A stretch of DNA of 64,000 nt from the NCBI RefSeq assembly GCF_001709345.1, contig NZ_MDTQ01000001.1, forward strand, positions 1,649,108 through 1,713,107, read 5' to 3'. The notes beneath the pieces are model-generated. The model made no database searches. It saw nothing but the letters and a program-made list of their open reading frames with translations, and was not told where the DNA came from. Source of the DNA: Terasakiispira papahanaumokuakeensis. Its GTDB lineage: Bacteria > Pseudomonadota > Gammaproteobacteria > Pseudomonadales > Halomonadaceae. Positions 17,674-26,658 of this stretch are shown in pieces. Each line of letters begins with the position of its first letter. The first letter of the stretch is position 1. The position numbers and the translations under genes are program-made.

Positions 17674-18677
17674 TGAAATTCGTTGATATCCTGCAACAAT
17701 GGAGTCGCCCTCTGCGTGACAAAGGCGTCATGGGGCTTAATGAGCGCAATATTAGTTATATCAATCGATATAACTCGCGCCACTTATATCCCCGTGTTGA
17801 TGACAAACTCAAAACTAAGCTTTTAGCTGAACGCTATCGGATCAATACGCCCGAGCTTTTGGGCGTCATCCGAAGCCACGGTGAAATCAAACGATTAGCT
17901 GAAGTGCAACCCGCCCAAGGCGGGTTTGCCATCAAACCGTCCAAAGGCAGCGGTGGCAAAGGGATCTTAGTGATTCAGCAGCATGATGGTGAACGCTATC
18001 AAAAAGCGAGCGGCGAATGGATTGACCGCTCACGCGTTGAACGTCACCTTTCGAATCTGATCTCAGGGCTTTACAGTCTTGGCGGCAGTCCTGACGTCGC
18101 CATCATAGAGCGCTTGATTAACTTTGATCCCGCTTATAGCGATTTCACCTTTGAGGGAGTGCCTGACATTCGCGTGATTGTCTTCAAAGGTTACCCTGTC
18201 ATGGCCATGATGCGTCTTTCGACAAAATCATCCGACGGTAAAGCCAACTTGCATCAGGGCGCTATTGGGGTGGGCCTGGATCTTGCGAGCGGCAAGGCAA
18301 CGCGGGCCGTACAGCACGACCGCCCGGTGATGGAACACCCAGACACAGGTCAGGCATTAAGCGAACTGATCATTCCTGACTGGCAACATCTGCTGACCTT
18401 GGCCGCTAGCTGTTACGACATGGCGGGCCTAGGCTATCTGGGCGCTGATTTAGTGCTTGATAAAGATTATGGCCCACAACTGTTAGAACTCAATGCTCGA
18501 CCCGGCCTTGCCATTCAACTGGCTAACGGGTGTGGTTTAAAACCACGGCTGGCCTTGGTTGAATCATTGGACGAAGAAACACCTGATCGTCCCGATGCGG
18601 CGGATCGAGTAGCTTGGGCTCAAAAACAATTCAGCACGCCAGAGGTGGCTTTTGAGCTTCCTGTCGCGACAGTATAA
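17673..18677 (+). CDS. RimK-like alpha-L-glutamate-ligase family protein (ATP-grasp)
   Basis: A 334-residue ATP-grasp ligase related to RimK. ATP-binding text is GGFAIKPSKGSGGKGILVIQ. Then come GVPDIRVIVFKGYPVMAMMRLS and the metal-binding LLELNARPGLAIQLANG. RimK relatives add glutamate or other amino acids to peptides, proteins or small molecules. The substrate here is unknown. The ATG at 17673 overlaps the previous stop; a TTG one codon earlier is unlikely. Together with the retropepsin-like lipoprotein and the 7TM protein it forms a unit in which a product could be made inside and sensed or cleaved in the envelope (inference). Confidence 0.88.
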   Translation: MKFVDILQQWSRPLRDKGVMGLNERNISYINRYNSRHLYPRVDDKLKTKLLAERYRINTPELLGVIRSHGEIKRLAEVQPAQGGFAIKPSKGSGGKGILVIQQHDGERYQKASGEWIDRSRVERHLSNLISGLYSLGGSPDVAIIERLINFDPAYSDFTFEGVPDIRVIVFKGYPVMAMMRLSTKSSDGKANLHQGAIGVGLDLASGKATRAVQHDRPVMEHPDTGQALSELIIPDWQHLLTLAASCYDMAGLGYLGADLVLDKDYGPQLLELNARPGLAIQLANGCGLKPRLALVESLDEETPDRPDAADRVAWAQKQFSTPEVAFELPVATV

Positions 18678-18728
18678 GATGGCGCCATATGAGAGATTGC
18701 CTCTATCTTACAGCGGGACATAAGCTGA

Positions 18729-19208
18729 ATGACTGACCACGTGACAACGTTGATTCAACAAGCCGAGCAACTCTGCCAGACTTCCGGCCTCAGACTCACC
18801 CCTACACGCAAACGCGTGTTGGAGCTTATTGCGGATATGCCTGGTGGCGCGAAAGCTTATGACATACTGGATCTTCTAACACGGGAGAACCCTTCAGCAC
18901 GCCCACCCACCATTTATCGTGCGCTTGATTTTTTGATGGCACATGGATTGATTCATCGAATTGAATCACTTAATGCATATGTGAGCTGTAGCTGCCCTCA
19001 TCACGTTCAAGCTTTCCAGTTATTGATCTGTGATGAGTGCGGCGATGTTCAAGAGGTTCATGACCACTCAATCAACATCCACCTTGATCGTGTGGCTGAA
19101 GATTTTGGTTTTGCCACACGCAGAAAAACGATCGAGCTTCATGGCTTGTGTCATGTTTGTCAGCAGTCAGAGCAAGAGCAGCAAGAGCAGCCAGAACAAG
19201 ATCACTGA
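18729..19208 (+). CDS. zur: Zinc uptake regulator Zur (Fur family)
   Basis: A 159-residue metalloregulator with an N-terminal winged helix (LRLTPTRKRVLELI ... PPTIYRALDFLMAHGLIHRIE) and a C-terminal metal domain with CSCPHH, CDECGD and HGLCHVCQ; the two CxxC pairs bind the structural zinc. The Cys-rich pattern and linkage to znuACB favour Zur over Fur. It represses zinc uptake genes when zinc is plentiful. The tail is Gln/Glu-rich. Here zur reads in the same direction as znuA, whereas many relatives have znuA divergent from zur-znuCB. Confidence 0.93.
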   Translation: MTDHVTTLIQQAEQLCQTSGLRLTPTRKRVLELIADMPGGAKAYDILDLLTRENPSARPPTIYRALDFLMAHGLIHRIESLNAYVSCSCPHHVQAFQLLICDECGDVQEVHDHSINIHLDRVAEDFGFATRRKTIELHGLCHVCQQSEQEQQEQPEQDH

Positions 19209-19252
19209 TCAGAAGTACTGACAGTATATATCCGCTACCAGCCCCCGCTTTC

Positions 19253-19279
19253 ATCGCCGAGTCATCATCGCTCGGCGAT
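19253..19279 (+). terminator. Hairpin downstream of zur
   Basis: atcgccgag (19253-19261) pairs with ctcggcgat (19271-19279) around a 9-base loop, 45 bases after the zur stop. No T-run follows, so this is a weak or rho-assisted terminator, or a processing stem. Confidence 0.45.
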
Positions 19280-19419
19280 CATGACGAATGACCTTTCAGC
19301 AGTTCAAATCTTTCACCGATACAAACAGTGATATAAAACACAACGGTATAAAACGCCCAATCGCTTGCACCGGATTAAGCATGCGCAATAACGAGACGAT
19401 TCGCAGATGCAGCTCAGGC

Positions 19420-19450
19420 TTGGCACACCAAGTGTTACGTTATAACATAT
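19420..19450 (+). promoter_or_regulatory. Probable znuA promoter with overlapping Zur box
   Basis: TTGGCA (19420-19425) and TAACAT (19443-19448) are 17 bp apart. Overlapping the -10, GTGTTACGTTATAACAT (19432-19448) contains TGTTA-N5-TAACA and the palindrome GTTATAAC, resembling the GTTATA-rich Zur boxes of gammaproteobacteria. A Zur dimer here would block RNA polymerase. The element sits 61 bases upstream of znuA. Confidence 0.6.
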
Positions 19451-19510
19451 GAGTTCAAAATTACGTTTTCGTTTTACTATTGATCGCTTTATCACGGTGA
19501 GGAAGCCCTA

Positions 19511-20503
<993 letters not shown>

Positions 20504-20598
20504 TATAAAACGCAACTGGCGATTGATTCAGTTCATCATAGTGAATAAGCCCGACTAGGCCTCAGTGATAAAGCGACAGAGTGATAAAAAGAGACTGT

Positions 20599-21336
20599 AT
20601 GCAAACCCCGGTGATTAATATTCAGAACCTTGACTTTGATTATCAAGGTCAAACGGTTCTCCATGACGTCAATTTGAACGTTCACCAGGGTGAGTTTCTG
20701 GGTATGGTGGGGCCAAATGGCGGAGGCAAGACAACCTTATTCCGCCTTATTTTGGGCCTCATCCAACCCCGACGAGGAAAAATCACTGTACTGAATCAAT
20801 CGCCCCATCAAGCCAGGCGTGCTATTGGTTATGTCCCCCAGGCTTTAAAGTTTCCAGTCGACTTTCCCATGACGGTCGAAGAAGCCGTTTTAATGGGCCG
20901 CCTCGGCCCAGGCAATCGGCTTGGGTTCTGGAAAAAAAACGATCGCACCGCAATCGAACCTATTCTTGAAGAGACAGGGTTAATCCCGCTTCGCAAACGT
21001 CGGCTTGAAGACTTATCAGGTGGACAGCGGCAGCGTGTTTTTATCGCTCGCGCTCTGGCAGGCAATCCTCAACTATTACTGCTTGATGAACCTACTGCCA
21101 ACATTGATGTACAGATGGAAGAAGATCTGTTTCAGCTTTTCAGGCAATTAAACCAGAGAATGACAATTGTCGTCGTTTCACATGACTTAGGCTTTGTCAG
21201 TCATTATGTTTCCCGAATCGCTTGTGTTAACCGAAGCCTGCATTGCCATAACAGTACTCAAATCACCCCCGAACTCATTGAACATATGTACGGCCACCCG
21301 GTTCGAGTGAGCCGCTTTGCTCAAGAGACAGCCTGA
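20599..21336 (+). CDS. znuC: Zinc ABC transporter ATP-binding protein ZnuC
   Basis: A 245-residue ABC ATPase. Walker A is GPNGGGKTTL, the signature is LSGGQRQRVFIARAL, Walker B is LLLLDEPTANID and the switch His follows in VVSHDLGFVS. RRAIGYVPQALKFPVDFPMTVEEAVLMGR is typical of the Zn/Mn subfamily. The ATG at 20599 (AAAAAGAGA upstream) is preferred over a GTG at 20581. Its TGA overlaps the znuB ATG, so ZnuC and ZnuB are translationally coupled. It energises zinc import with ZnuA and ZnuB. Confidence 0.94.
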   Translation: MQTPVINIQNLDFDYQGQTVLHDVNLNVHQGEFLGMVGPNGGGKTTLFRLILGLIQPRRGKITVLNQSPHQARRAIGYVPQALKFPVDFPMTVEEAVLMGRLGPGNRLGFWKKNDRTAIEPILEETGLIPLRKRRLEDLSGGQRQRVFIARALAGNPQLLLLDEPTANIDVQMEEDLFQLFRQLNQRMTIVVVSHDLGFVSHYVSRIACVNRSLHCHNSTQITPELIEHMYGHPVRVSRFAQETA

Positions 21337-22241
21337 TGCCGGAGTTTATGAGTAGCTTTATCACGGCCTTAGGCCAACACAGTTTTTTACAAATGGCCTT
21401 GGCCGCTGGATTATTAGCCAGTGTCGCTTGCGGTTTAGTTGGCAGCCTTGTTGTCGTCAAGCGAATAGCTTACCTCGCTGGCGGATTAGCTCACATGGTG
21501 CTGGGTGGAATGGGGGTTGCCGTCTACTTCCATTCAGATCCCATGGTCGGTGCAGTTATCTCAGCACTCGTTTGCGCCTTGTTGATTGCTTGGGTTAGCT
21601 TACACTGGCAATCACGTCAGGATACGGTCATCTCAGCCATGTGGGCCATTGGCATGGCCACAGGGATTCTTTGCATTAGCCAAACGCAAGGCTATCAAGT
21701 CAACTTAATGAGCTACTTGTTTGGCAATATCCTATTAGTCGGAAGCACTCAGCTTTGGTTAATGGCGCTGATCGACGGCATTTTAATTGCCGCGGTACTG
21801 GCGTTTTACAAGAGCCTGGAGGCGGTTGCCTTTGACGAAGAGTATGCGCGCTTACGCGGTATCCCCGTCACACTCTTCTATATCTTATTATTATGCATGG
21901 TCGCTTTAACCGTCGTGCTACTGCTTCAAGTTGTCGGATTGATTATGGTGATCGCCCTTTTAACCTTGCCTGCGGCTATCGCCAGCCATTTTTGCAGCAG
22001 CTTAATTAAGATGATGGGGTTGGCGACGCTGTTGGGTGCCGGCTTTACAACAGGCGGACTGATGCTCTCGTGGGAACCCGACCTGCCCGCTGGAGCCAGT
22101 ATTGTGGTCTTAGCGGGTGCCGGTTACTTATTCGCTTTGATGATCCGCTGGCTATGGCAAAAGAGGCAGCATCTACGTTTACACCAAAACACTCGCCAAG
22201 ACGCTCATCAAAACACTCACCATCAAGACCGTGAGTTGTAA
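21336..22241 (+). CDS. znuB: Zinc ABC transporter permease ZnuB
   Basis: A 301-residue inner-membrane permease of the ABC-3 family with about 8 membrane segments. GLVGSLVVVKRIAYLAGGLAH near the N terminus and VVGLIMVIALLTLPAAIA are family signatures. It starts with an ATG overlapping the znuC stop (TGATG). A second ATG four codons later is possible. The C-terminal tail is histidine-rich (LHQNTRQDAHQNTHHQ), perhaps binding zinc on the cytoplasmic side. Confidence 0.94.
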   Translation: MPEFMSSFITALGQHSFLQMALAAGLLASVACGLVGSLVVVKRIAYLAGGLAHMVLGGMGVAVYFHSDPMVGAVISALVCALLIAWVSLHWQSRQDTVISAMWAIGMATGILCISQTQGYQVNLMSYLFGNILLVGSTQLWLMALIDGILIAAVLAFYKSLEAVAFDEEYARLRGIPVTLFYILLLCMVALTVVLLLQVVGLIMVIALLTLPAAIASHFCSSLIKMMGLATLLGAGFTTGGLMLSWEPDLPAGASIVVLAGAGYLFALMIRWLWQKRQHLRLHQNTRQDAHQNTHHQDREL

Positions 22242-22325
22242 TGATATTCAGCTTGAATGCTCAGAAGCTTAGCATCGATACCTTGAAACTTGGTTCATAA
22301 CGCACTTGATCAAACGGGAGAAATA

Positions 22326-22775
22326 ATGGGCAGCTCCACGCCATTTTGGCAGGCACTCGAAAGCGCTGAGACAGGTACCCAGCGACCACTCGAAGAAGCG
22401 CTTGATGCTCTCGCATTTAATGAAGCCGGTCTTATCCCTGCGATTGCACAGCAGCATGATACCGGTGAGGTCTTGATGATGGCCTGGATGAACCGAGAAG
22501 CACTTGAAACGAGCATTCAAGAGCGCCGCGCTTGTTATTGGTCACGTTCTCGCAACCGACTCTGGCGCAAGGGCGAGAGCTCAGGCCAAGTTCAGCAACT
22601 ATACTCAATTCACACCGATTGTGATGGCGATACTTTATTACTCAAAGTCGATCAACAAGGTGCCGCTTGTCACACGGGGCGACGAGACTGTTTCTATGTC
22701 GCACTCACTGAAACCCATGCAGAAGTCGATCAATCACCTTTAGTTGATCCAAACACCTTGTATGGCAACCCGTGA
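22326..22775 (+). CDS. hisI: Phosphoribosyl-AMP cyclohydrolase
   Basis: A 149-residue enzyme of histidine biosynthesis that opens the purine ring of phosphoribosyl-AMP. [29 protein letters not shown] and the metal/zinc block [13 protein letters not shown] ... [12 protein letters not shown] are present. No HisE pyrophosphohydrolase domain follows, so it is the stand-alone HisI type. The ATG at 22326 has GGGAG at ideal distance; an upstream in-frame TTG (22290) is discounted. Its TGA overlaps the yidD start (TGATG). No other his genes are nearby. Confidence 0.93.
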   Translation: MGSSTPFWQALESAETGTQRPLEEALDALAFNEAGLIPAIAQQHDTGEVLMMAWMNREALETSIQERRACYWSRSRNRLWRKGESSGQVQQLYSIHTDCDGDTLLLKVDQQGAACHTGRRDCFYVALTETHAEVDQSPLVDPNTLYGNP

Positions 22776-23107
22776 TGAAACGCGTCAATCCAGCGCAAAA
22801 AATGACACTTTGGCTGATCCGCCAATATCAAAAATGGATCAGCCCAATGCTTGCACCCAGGTGCCGCTTCCACCCCAGCTGCTCTCAATATGCGGTTGAG
22901 GCCATTCGTTATAAAGGTTTCTGGCGTGGCACTGGGCTTGCAATTTGGCGTTTGCTGCGTTGCCATCCTTGGCATCCTGGAGGCTATGATCCGGTCCCTG
23001 GAACCGATGCATCAGGACGTCCTCTAAACACTTCAACGCCACCCGTTCATCAGGTCTCGGACAGGGCTCACGCAAAAAAGGCCCACGCAAACAAAACTCA
23101 GCCATAA
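22775..23107 (+). CDS. yidD: Membrane protein insertion efficiency factor YidD
   Basis: A 110-residue small basic membrane-associated protein with the family core [30 protein letters not shown], three conserved cysteines, and [14 protein letters not shown]. YidD assists insertion of inner-membrane proteins and is usually encoded between rnpA and yidC. Here it overlaps hisI instead, so its expression appears tied to that gene. The C-terminal tail (about residues 85-110) is hydrophilic, His/Lys-rich and not conserved. It is convergent with sufE. Confidence 0.92.
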   Translation: MKRVNPAQKMTLWLIRQYQKWISPMLAPRCRFHPSCSQYAVEAIRYKGFWRGTGLAIWRLLRCHPWHPGGYDPVPGTDASGRPLNTSTPPVHQVSDRAHAKKAHANKTQP

Positions 23108-23170
23108 CAAGTTCGCCTGAATACTCACGACAGAGTAAAGCCAGAGTAAAAGGTCAGAGTACGCTTAAGC

Positions 23171-23584
23171 CTACTGCTCAAGCTGAGCAATGGTGAAAAT
23201 TCGCTTAATCATGGCATGCAACCCATTACTGCGAGTCGGGCTTAAGTGCTTATCCAAACCCAGCGCCTGCATAAAGCTATCCGGAGGCGTCTCTAGAATA
23301 TCTTGCGGCGTGCGATCATTGTAAATTTTCATCAGAATGGCAATTAATCCTGAGACAATCGCGGCATCACTAATGGCATCAAAGTGTAAATAGTCGCCTT
23401 GTCGCTGCGGCCGAATCCAAACCTGGCTTTGACAACCTTCAATTTTAAACGCCTCTGTCTTCCACTCATCCGGATACTCTGGAAGCTGTTTTCCAAGGTC
23501 AATAATGTATTGATAACGATCCATCCAGTTATCAAAAAACTCAAATTCATCAAGCAGTTCTTGCTGTGCGTCTTGCGCGCTCAT
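23171..23584 (-). CDS. sufE: SufE-family sulfur acceptor
   Basis: A 137-residue protein that accepts persulfide sulfur from a cysteine desulfurase (SufS or CsdA) and stimulates it during Fe-S cluster assembly. The acceptor Cys51 lies in FKIEGCQSQVW. IVSGLIAILMKIYNDRTPQDIL and LSPTRSNGLHAM are typical SufE/CsdE motifs. No desulfurase is adjacent, so whether it serves Suf or Csd cannot be decided. It lies 74 bases downstream of the recombinase gene on the same strand. Confidence 0.9.
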   Translation of the reverse strand: MSAQDAQQELLDEFEFFDNWMDRYQYIIDLGKQLPEYPDEWKTEAFKIEGCQSQVWIRPQRQGDYLHFDAISDAAIVSGLIAILMKIYNDRTPQDILETPPDSFMQALGLDKHLSPTRSNGLHAMIKRIFTIAQLEQ

Positions 23585-23658
23585 GCCCGCTCCCGTGGTT
23601 TAATTGATCGGTAGTTTAATTGATCAACAGTCATTCGGTTTATCTTGTGGGTATTCTA

Positions 23659-24849
23659 TCACTCTCCAGCCTCATCATGCTGCCATGGCATCTGCCAGAT
23701 CATACGATCCTGCTGATCCGCCCAATCCTGATCATCTTCATGCAAATAAAGGCGTGTCGTCGCCAAACTGGCATGACGAGCCTGCCGAGCTAAAAAGCGT
23801 AACTCCATCCCGGCATCAGCATAATGGGTAATCGAAGTATGCCGAAACCAATGAGAAGAGGCTCGCGATAGCCGCTTAGCAACATCGGGCTGCTCATCCT
23901 CGATCGCAACTGAAGCCTCATCTGTCAGCCGCTTCAAAGACCGATAAATCATATTAGGTGTTACCCCAGAAATACCGCTCAGTCGGCGAATCATTGGGGA
24001 ACGATCATCAGCATCAGGAAAGTCCGACAACCCCAGATAACGCCGATAGGCGACTAAAGCCGTTAGCACGGCATTGGGCACCGGAACTTCTGCATATTTC
24101 TGCCCTTTACCCAATACACGCCACCACCAACGCCCTCGCCATTCAAAAAGATCATTCATCTTGGCCGCGGCTACTTCATGCACTCGGGGCGCTAAACCGT
24201 ACCAAAAAGCAAGCATAAATCGCCAACGCTGGATCTCAGCTTCGCGCCGACGCCCCTCCCCCACATTCAGCCCACTCAGAAAGGCAATCAACGCTTGCCA
24301 GCTTTGTTGATCTAAATGTCGTTCACGTAGGGCATGAGGCTCGGTTGACTGGCGCTTAGACTTGACCAAAGCAAATGGGTTACCTGAGAGATAAGCCGCA
24401 TCCTGCAAGTACTGGAATAGGCTTTTCAATATTCGACACGCTTGTTGAATACTGCGATCACTCAAGGGGCCTTGAAAAGGGCGCCACTGCCCACTCCGTT
24501 TCGACGCTCGCGGTCCACACCACTGTGCATACGGCTGAGGATTCGCCATAAACGCCATATATTGACGTATATCGTCACGATTCAGACTGGAAAGTGCTTT
24601 ACCACACGACAACCAGCACCAAAGCAAGAGCCTCTCAGCTTCCTTACGGTAAGCCCGCCAAGTCTGTGGACGGGATTCATATTCAGACAACCAAGACTCG
24701 ACCGCCTCGACATCATCTCGCGCAGGAATCTGGCAAGGCCCATCCCAAAAACGATTAATCCCCCGCCGCCCACTCAAGGGCTCAGGCAGCTGTCGAGCCA
24801 GCTCCTCAAGAGGCGCTATCCCCGTTTTTAGTGTGACGTTGTTGGCCAT
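23659..24849 (-). CDS. Tyrosine recombinase / site-specific integrase
   Basis: A 396-residue tyrosine recombinase. The N-terminal SAM-like core-binding domain spans about residues 45-160 (SWLSEYESRPQTWRAYRKEAERLLLWC). The catalytic domain has Arg222 (YGLAPRVHEV), Lys248 (VLGKGQKYAEV), His333-x-x-Arg336 (SSHWFRHTSITH), His359 and the nucleophile Tyr368 (ATTRLYLHEDD). All six catalytic positions are present, so it should be active. There are no phage, transposon or cargo genes around it. It is divergent from a KfrA-like gene, with a core-site-like inverted repeat 53 bases upstream of its ATG. The substrate site and function are unknown. Confidence 0.9.
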   Translation of the reverse strand: MANNVTLKTGIAPLEELARQLPEPLSGRRGINRFWDGPCQIPARDDVEAVESWLSEYESRPQTWRAYRKEAERLLLWCWLSCGKALSSLNRDDIRQYMAFMANPQPYAQWCGPRASKRSGQWRPFQGPLSDRSIQQACRILKSLFQYLQDAAYLSGNPFALVKSKRQSTEPHALRERHLDQQSWQALIAFLSGLNVGEGRRREAEIQRWRFMLAFWYGLAPRVHEVAAAKMNDLFEWRGRWWWRVLGKGQKYAEVPVPNAVLTALVAYRRYLGLSDFPDADDRSPMIRRLSGISGVTPNMIYRSLKRLTDEASVAIEDEQPDVAKRLSRASSHWFRHTSITHYADAGMELRFLARQARHASLATTRLYLHEDDQDWADQQDRMIWQMPWQHDEAGE

Positions 24850-24901
24850 AAGGATCTCGTCATTTAAGTATCCGATGGATTCTAACAGCTGTAATGAAAG
24901 A

Positions 24902-24929
24902 ATTCATGATAATAAAAGTTATCATGAAT
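24902..24929. repeat. 10-8-10 inverted repeat between recombinase and kfrA-like gene
   Basis: ATTCATGATA (24902-24911) and TATCATGAAT (24920-24929) are perfect inverted arms around an 8-base asymmetric spacer (ataaaagt). This is the geometry of a tyrosine-recombinase crossover site (arms of 10-13 around 6-8). It could equally be an operator for the KfrA-like protein. Confidence 0.65.
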
Positions 24930-24947
24930 AAAGTACAAATATCGTAA

Positions 24948-24965
24948 TGTATTTTACGTAATACA
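24948..24965. promoter_or_regulatory. Second inverted repeat in the recombinase/kfrA-like intergenic region
   Basis: TGTATT (24948-24953) and AATACA (24960-24965) flank TTACGT, and the centre includes the palindrome TTACGTAA (24954-24961). A possible -10 TATGAT (24976-24981) for the kfrA-like gene lies just beyond, so this is a candidate autoregulatory operator. Confidence 0.4.
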
Positions 24966-25124
24966 CTTATTACACTATGATATCTCTACATCACCACCGA
25001 GATAGGTCGTAACCGCACGGTGCAGCATGATTCACCGGCTCATACGTCACTTAATCAACACTGACACTTAACCCGTAGCGGCGCCGACCAATACAGACAC
25101 CCCAGCGATAACAGGAGCATCACG

Positions 25125-26129
25125 ATGGCAAGACGAGGCATCCAATATGAAGACGTCACCAACAGCATCGAAGCATTACGTGCCCGCGGCCTCGCTCCCA
25201 CCGTGCAGAACATCCGCGATCAACTGGGCACAGGCAGCTTCTCGACAATCAATGAGCACTTGAAACAATGGCGAGCCCTATCGCAGCCGTCATCAGGTCA
25301 CGCTGAACAGGATTTACCGGCAGGGTTGGCACAGCTCACAGGCCAACTATGGAAAGCAGCTCAAGAAGAAGCTTACGCAGCACTGGAGAGTCAACGAGAG
25401 GCAGCAAATGCAGAGATCGAAGCCGCGCAGATAGAAAAGCAAGAAGCCCAAGCACAAGCGCTGCATATGGAAGAACGCAACATCATGCTGGACCAGAAAA
25501 ACAATGAGCTCCTGGCAGAACTCAAAACACTCACTGACCAACGCGCAACGTTGCGAACAGAGCGTGATCAAGCGTTAAAAGAGACCAACGTAAAGCAGCA
25601 ACGAATAACCACACTGGAAAACTTGCTCGATGAGCAAAAAACGCAGGTTGAACAACTCAAAATAGCGCACCAAGCGGCATTAGAGGCCGTTCAACAGCGC
25701 ATGGATGAAGCTCTGGAGCAAGAGCGTCAACGCCAAGCTGAGCAAGAGGCCTACTGGCTCAAAGAGATCGACCAAGCACGACAGCAGCTTGCGCATCTGG
25801 AGACTGAGCACAAGCAGACAATGGCCACATATGCTGATGAAAAGGCGCAATGGCAAGCCTCAAGGCAGCAGTGGCAACAGCAACAACAACATTGGGAAGA
25901 GTCACACCAGTATCTAGAACAGACGCTGGTACAATTGAAACAGCAGAACGAGGAGTTGAAACAAACAGAAGCCGCCTGGTGGTCGCGCTGGGAGGGACAA
26001 GAAAAACGCCTGCACGACTTACAAGCCGAACAGGCGCAATTGATCAAAGAGAAAGAGTCATTGCGTAGCGCTCTGGAGCAATCTATCAGTCATCGGCATA
26101 TGGGCACTTTCCCCCCATTTATTGGATAA
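25125..26129 (+). CDS. KfrA-like DNA-binding coiled-coil protein
   Basis: A 334-residue protein. The first about 60 residues (GIQYEDVTNSIEALRARGLAPTVQN..., then GTGSFSTINEHLKQWR) match the KfrA N-terminal DNA-binding domain, known from a plasmid transcriptional repressor. Residues about 70-320 form a long Gln/Glu/Ala-rich coiled coil, as in KfrA, which self-associates in filaments. AGGAG precedes the ATG. A chromosomal location and divergent pairing with a tyrosine recombinase suggest regulation of, or assistance to, recombination rather than plasmid partition (inference). It may also regulate its own promoter through the inverted repeats upstream. Confidence 0.85.
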   Translation: MARRGIQYEDVTNSIEALRARGLAPTVQNIRDQLGTGSFSTINEHLKQWRALSQPSSGHAEQDLPAGLAQLTGQLWKAAQEEAYAALESQREAANAEIEAAQIEKQEAQAQALHMEERNIMLDQKNNELLAELKTLTDQRATLRTERDQALKETNVKQQRITTLENLLDEQKTQVEQLKIAHQAALEAVQQRMDEALEQERQRQAEQEAYWLKEIDQARQQLAHLETEHKQTMATYADEKAQWQASRQQWQQQQQHWEESHQYLEQTLVQLKQQNEELKQTEAAWWSRWEGQEKRLHDLQAEQAQLIKEKESLRSALEQSISHRHMGTFPPFIG

Positions 26130-26162
26130 CAGATATTAGATGACAGCTCATCGTTTAATCTA

Positions 26163-26594
26163 TTAAGGGCGAATCACCATCACTGAAACATGGGCCCTTT
26201 CTACGACACGGGCAGCTACGGACCCAAGGAAGAAGCGCTCAACGGCCTTTTGATCATGACTTGGCATCACAATCAGATCGGCATGAACGCGTTCAGCCTC
26301 AATCAAAATCTCTTTGTGTGGCGTGCCATCAACAACTCGGGTACGGGTTTTAATACCTTCAGGCACACTCGCTTTCGCAAACTGCTCAAGCTCACGATAG
26401 ATCTCGTTCAATAATGCTTGCACATCATGCTTAGGGAAATGCCCCGCCACCATCGGCGAGCCAAACCCCGGAATCACTGAGAACAAATGCAACTCAGCCT
26501 GATGCCGCTGCGCTAGATCAACGGCGGCTTCCAGCGCCTTGCCTGCATTTTGTGTGTCCGTAATATCAACAGGTAACAAAATATGCTTAAACAT
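26163..26594 (-). CDS. Universal stress protein UspA family (TRAP-associated)
   Basis: A 143-residue single Usp domain: FKHILLPVDITD at the start, VVDGTPHKEILIEAERVHADLIVMPSHD in the middle, and FFLGSVAARVVERAHVSVMVIRP with the ATP-type GS motif at the end. The ATG at 26592-26594 is chosen because AGGA stands at good distance; longer starts at 26603 and 26624 lack one. It is the last gene of a TAXI receptor-TRAP permease-usp set. UspA-like partners (for example TeaD of Halomonas) modulate TRAP importers, so a regulatory role is likely here (inference). Confidence 0.88.
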   Translation of the reverse strand: MFKHILLPVDITDTQNAGKALEAAVDLAQRHQAELHLFSVIPGFGSPMVAGHFPKHDVQALLNEIYRELEQFAKASVPEGIKTRTRVVDGTPHKEILIEAERVHADLIVMPSHDQKAVERFFLGSVAARVVERAHVSVMVIRP

Positions 26595-26658
26595 CGTCTT
26601 CATCCTGATAACTTTTAATCCCATTCGGAGCCGCTAAGAGCGGCCCCGAGAATAAGGA

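Noticed and set aside
24442-24831. 129-codon plus-strand frame opposite the recombinase
   Set aside because: It is an antisense shadow of the recombinase gene, Pro/Arg/Leu-rich without domain features.
23659-26129. Prophage or integrative element
   Set aside because: Only a recombinase and a KfrA-like gene are present, flanked by ordinary sufE and usp genes. No phage, conjugation or cargo genes and no att-like direct repeats of a tRNA were seen.
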